From contig NW_024881616.1 of NCBI RefSeq assembly GCF_019059575.1, positions 62,001 through 126,000 of the forward strand: a stretch of DNA of 64,000 nucleotides. The letters run 5' to 3'. The position numbers and the translations under genes were made by a program. The number at the start of each line of letters is the position of its first letter. Position 1 is the first letter of the stretch. Source of the DNA: Amphibalanus amphitrite (lineage: Eukaryota; Arthropoda; Thecostraca; Balanomorpha; Balanidae). This document shows, piece after piece, positions 63,003 to 64,000 of this stretch. Under the pieces are notes generated by a model. The model saw only the letters and a list, made by a program, of their open reading frames with translations, was not told the DNA's origin and did not search any database.

Positions 63003-64000
63003 CCCGCGCCGTGCTGGTGGCCTGAACTTTCCGCCGAGTGCTGGGGGGGGGCGTTTTCACGCCCCCCCGTCTAACTCGGCTCCTGGGCCACGTAGCGACA
63101 CGCGGTAAGCGGCAATCGAAAGAGCGTCAAAAATAAGGACGAAAACACTTCGGTCATTTTTTGGGTCAGGTCAAAGGTCAGGTCACCAGAGGTCACCAAA
63201 GGTAAAATGTTGACTATTTCAACATTTTGGAAACTGCCAACGGCTATCTCGGGAACCGATAGAGCTACAGCGCCGCGGAAAAGCGCATTCGATAGCCCTT
63301 TTACAGACCTTTCTGAGTAATGTTCTCAGATTTGACCTCAGGTCAACGGTTTAGCCTCCAGAGGGCAAAAACTCCAAAAATAGCCGTTTTTACGAAAAAC
63401 GTTTTTTCGTCAATAACTTTTGACTCATAAGCGCCATGACATTACTTTTGCCAGCATCGTGTTCCTCTCGTCGAGACGCGTCGAATGAACTATTCGTTGA
63501 CCTTGAAAGGTCATTTTGAAAATTTGACCTCAGGTCAAGGTCATGACCTGACCGAAAAGGGTCATGTTGCATATCAGTCGATCCGTATCGTCGAGCTGAA
63601 CACATCTGACGTGTTTTCACCGCTCTAGCACGTCTCTATCAAAAGTTATAGCCAAAAAACTGCTGGCGACCGTTCATGACCTGAGATGACCTCAGGGGCA
63701 CACAGAGGGGTCACAGGTGCATTTTTCCTATTCAGTGTGTCATGTTTACCTATGAACCGATGTTTGAGAGCGTTTTGAACGATATTCGTCCAAAAGAGGC
63801 GCATTTCAATTTTCTCCCATTGACTTATAATGGAGAGGTCGCAAAATTGACCTGACCTTAGGTCACAGATATCAAAAATCCGAGATATACATTTTATACA
63901 TACTGTTACTCATATCAATCGCTGAAAGTTTCAAAGTGATCGTTCAGTCGGTGTAGCTATAGCGAGCCTTTGAACTTTTTCTGAGGTAAGGTCACTTGAC
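63003..64000. mobile_element. TTAA-target half-site element, cut by window end
   Basis: Starts CCCGCGCCGTGCTGGTGG after TTAA (62999-63002), with a GGGGGGGGCG...CGCCCCCCC hairpin near 63045. It shares long stretches with 38174-39176, in the same order and orientation. AGGTCA/TGACCT words are dense at 63166-63205, 63336-63348, 63498-63555, 63676-63694 and 63847-63866. The right end is outside the window. Confidence 0.82.

Overview
This is a 64 kb eukaryotic nuclear window. Exons are GC-rich and set in AT-rich, repeat-laden non-coding DNA, and introns follow GT-AG rules. The gene content (a techylectin-type fibrinogen-domain lectin, a mitochondrial dienoyl-CoA reductase, a CENP-T-like histone-fold protein, long-intron C2H2 zinc-finger exons and a low-complexity secreted matrix-type protein), together with DIRS, Penelope and hAT relics, suggests an invertebrate. 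An arthropod, perhaps a crustacean such as a barnacle, fits best, but no feature here proves the taxon.

Layout. 1-3059 (+): last five coding exons of a DECR1 orthologue, with a triplicated exon start. 4803-8820 (-): 3' coding exons of a C2H2 zinc-finger protein. 9197-9366 (+): TATA box and candidate first exon of an unidentified gene. 9367-31263: non-coding DNA that may be one 22 kb intron of the zinc-finger gene. It holds a 60-bp minisatellite, a DIRS-order fossil with split direct repeats (13185-20106) enclosing an 82-bp satellite, an exact 369-bp duplication, a hAT-like transposon with 8-bp target duplications (21814-24157) and a small foldback. 31264-32376 (-): 5' zinc-finger exons. 34447-35334 (-): CENP-T-like single-exon ORF. 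36831-37947 (+): TATA box and single-exon fibrinogen-domain lectin. 41866-49288 (+): two-exon gene for an 896-aa secreted protein with heptad-like PQLSSG repeats, Cys-rich modules and a Tyr/Asn-rich tail. Its 4.7 kb intron holds a Penelope-like inverted duplication.

From 49.4 kb to the end I see no convincing gene. The DNA is a mosaic of terminal-inverted-repeat elements, often nested. These include TTAA-target elements, a GGCTCC-array hAT-type MITE with an 8-bp target duplication, a 1.6 kb foldback with two divergent tRNA-like promoters, and two elements that repeat their own terminal word internally.

Most interesting points: (1) the modular secreted protein; (2) a family of TTAA/ATAT-target elements (38174, 61397, 63003) packed with AGGTCA nuclear-receptor half-sites; (3) a CENP-T candidate, rarely recognised in invertebrates; (4) an in-window empty site supporting TTAA insertion; (5) the foldback with outward-facing Pol III-like promoters. 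The genes do not form one pathway. Coordinates are by hand reading, and all family assignments are by motif recognition without database searches.
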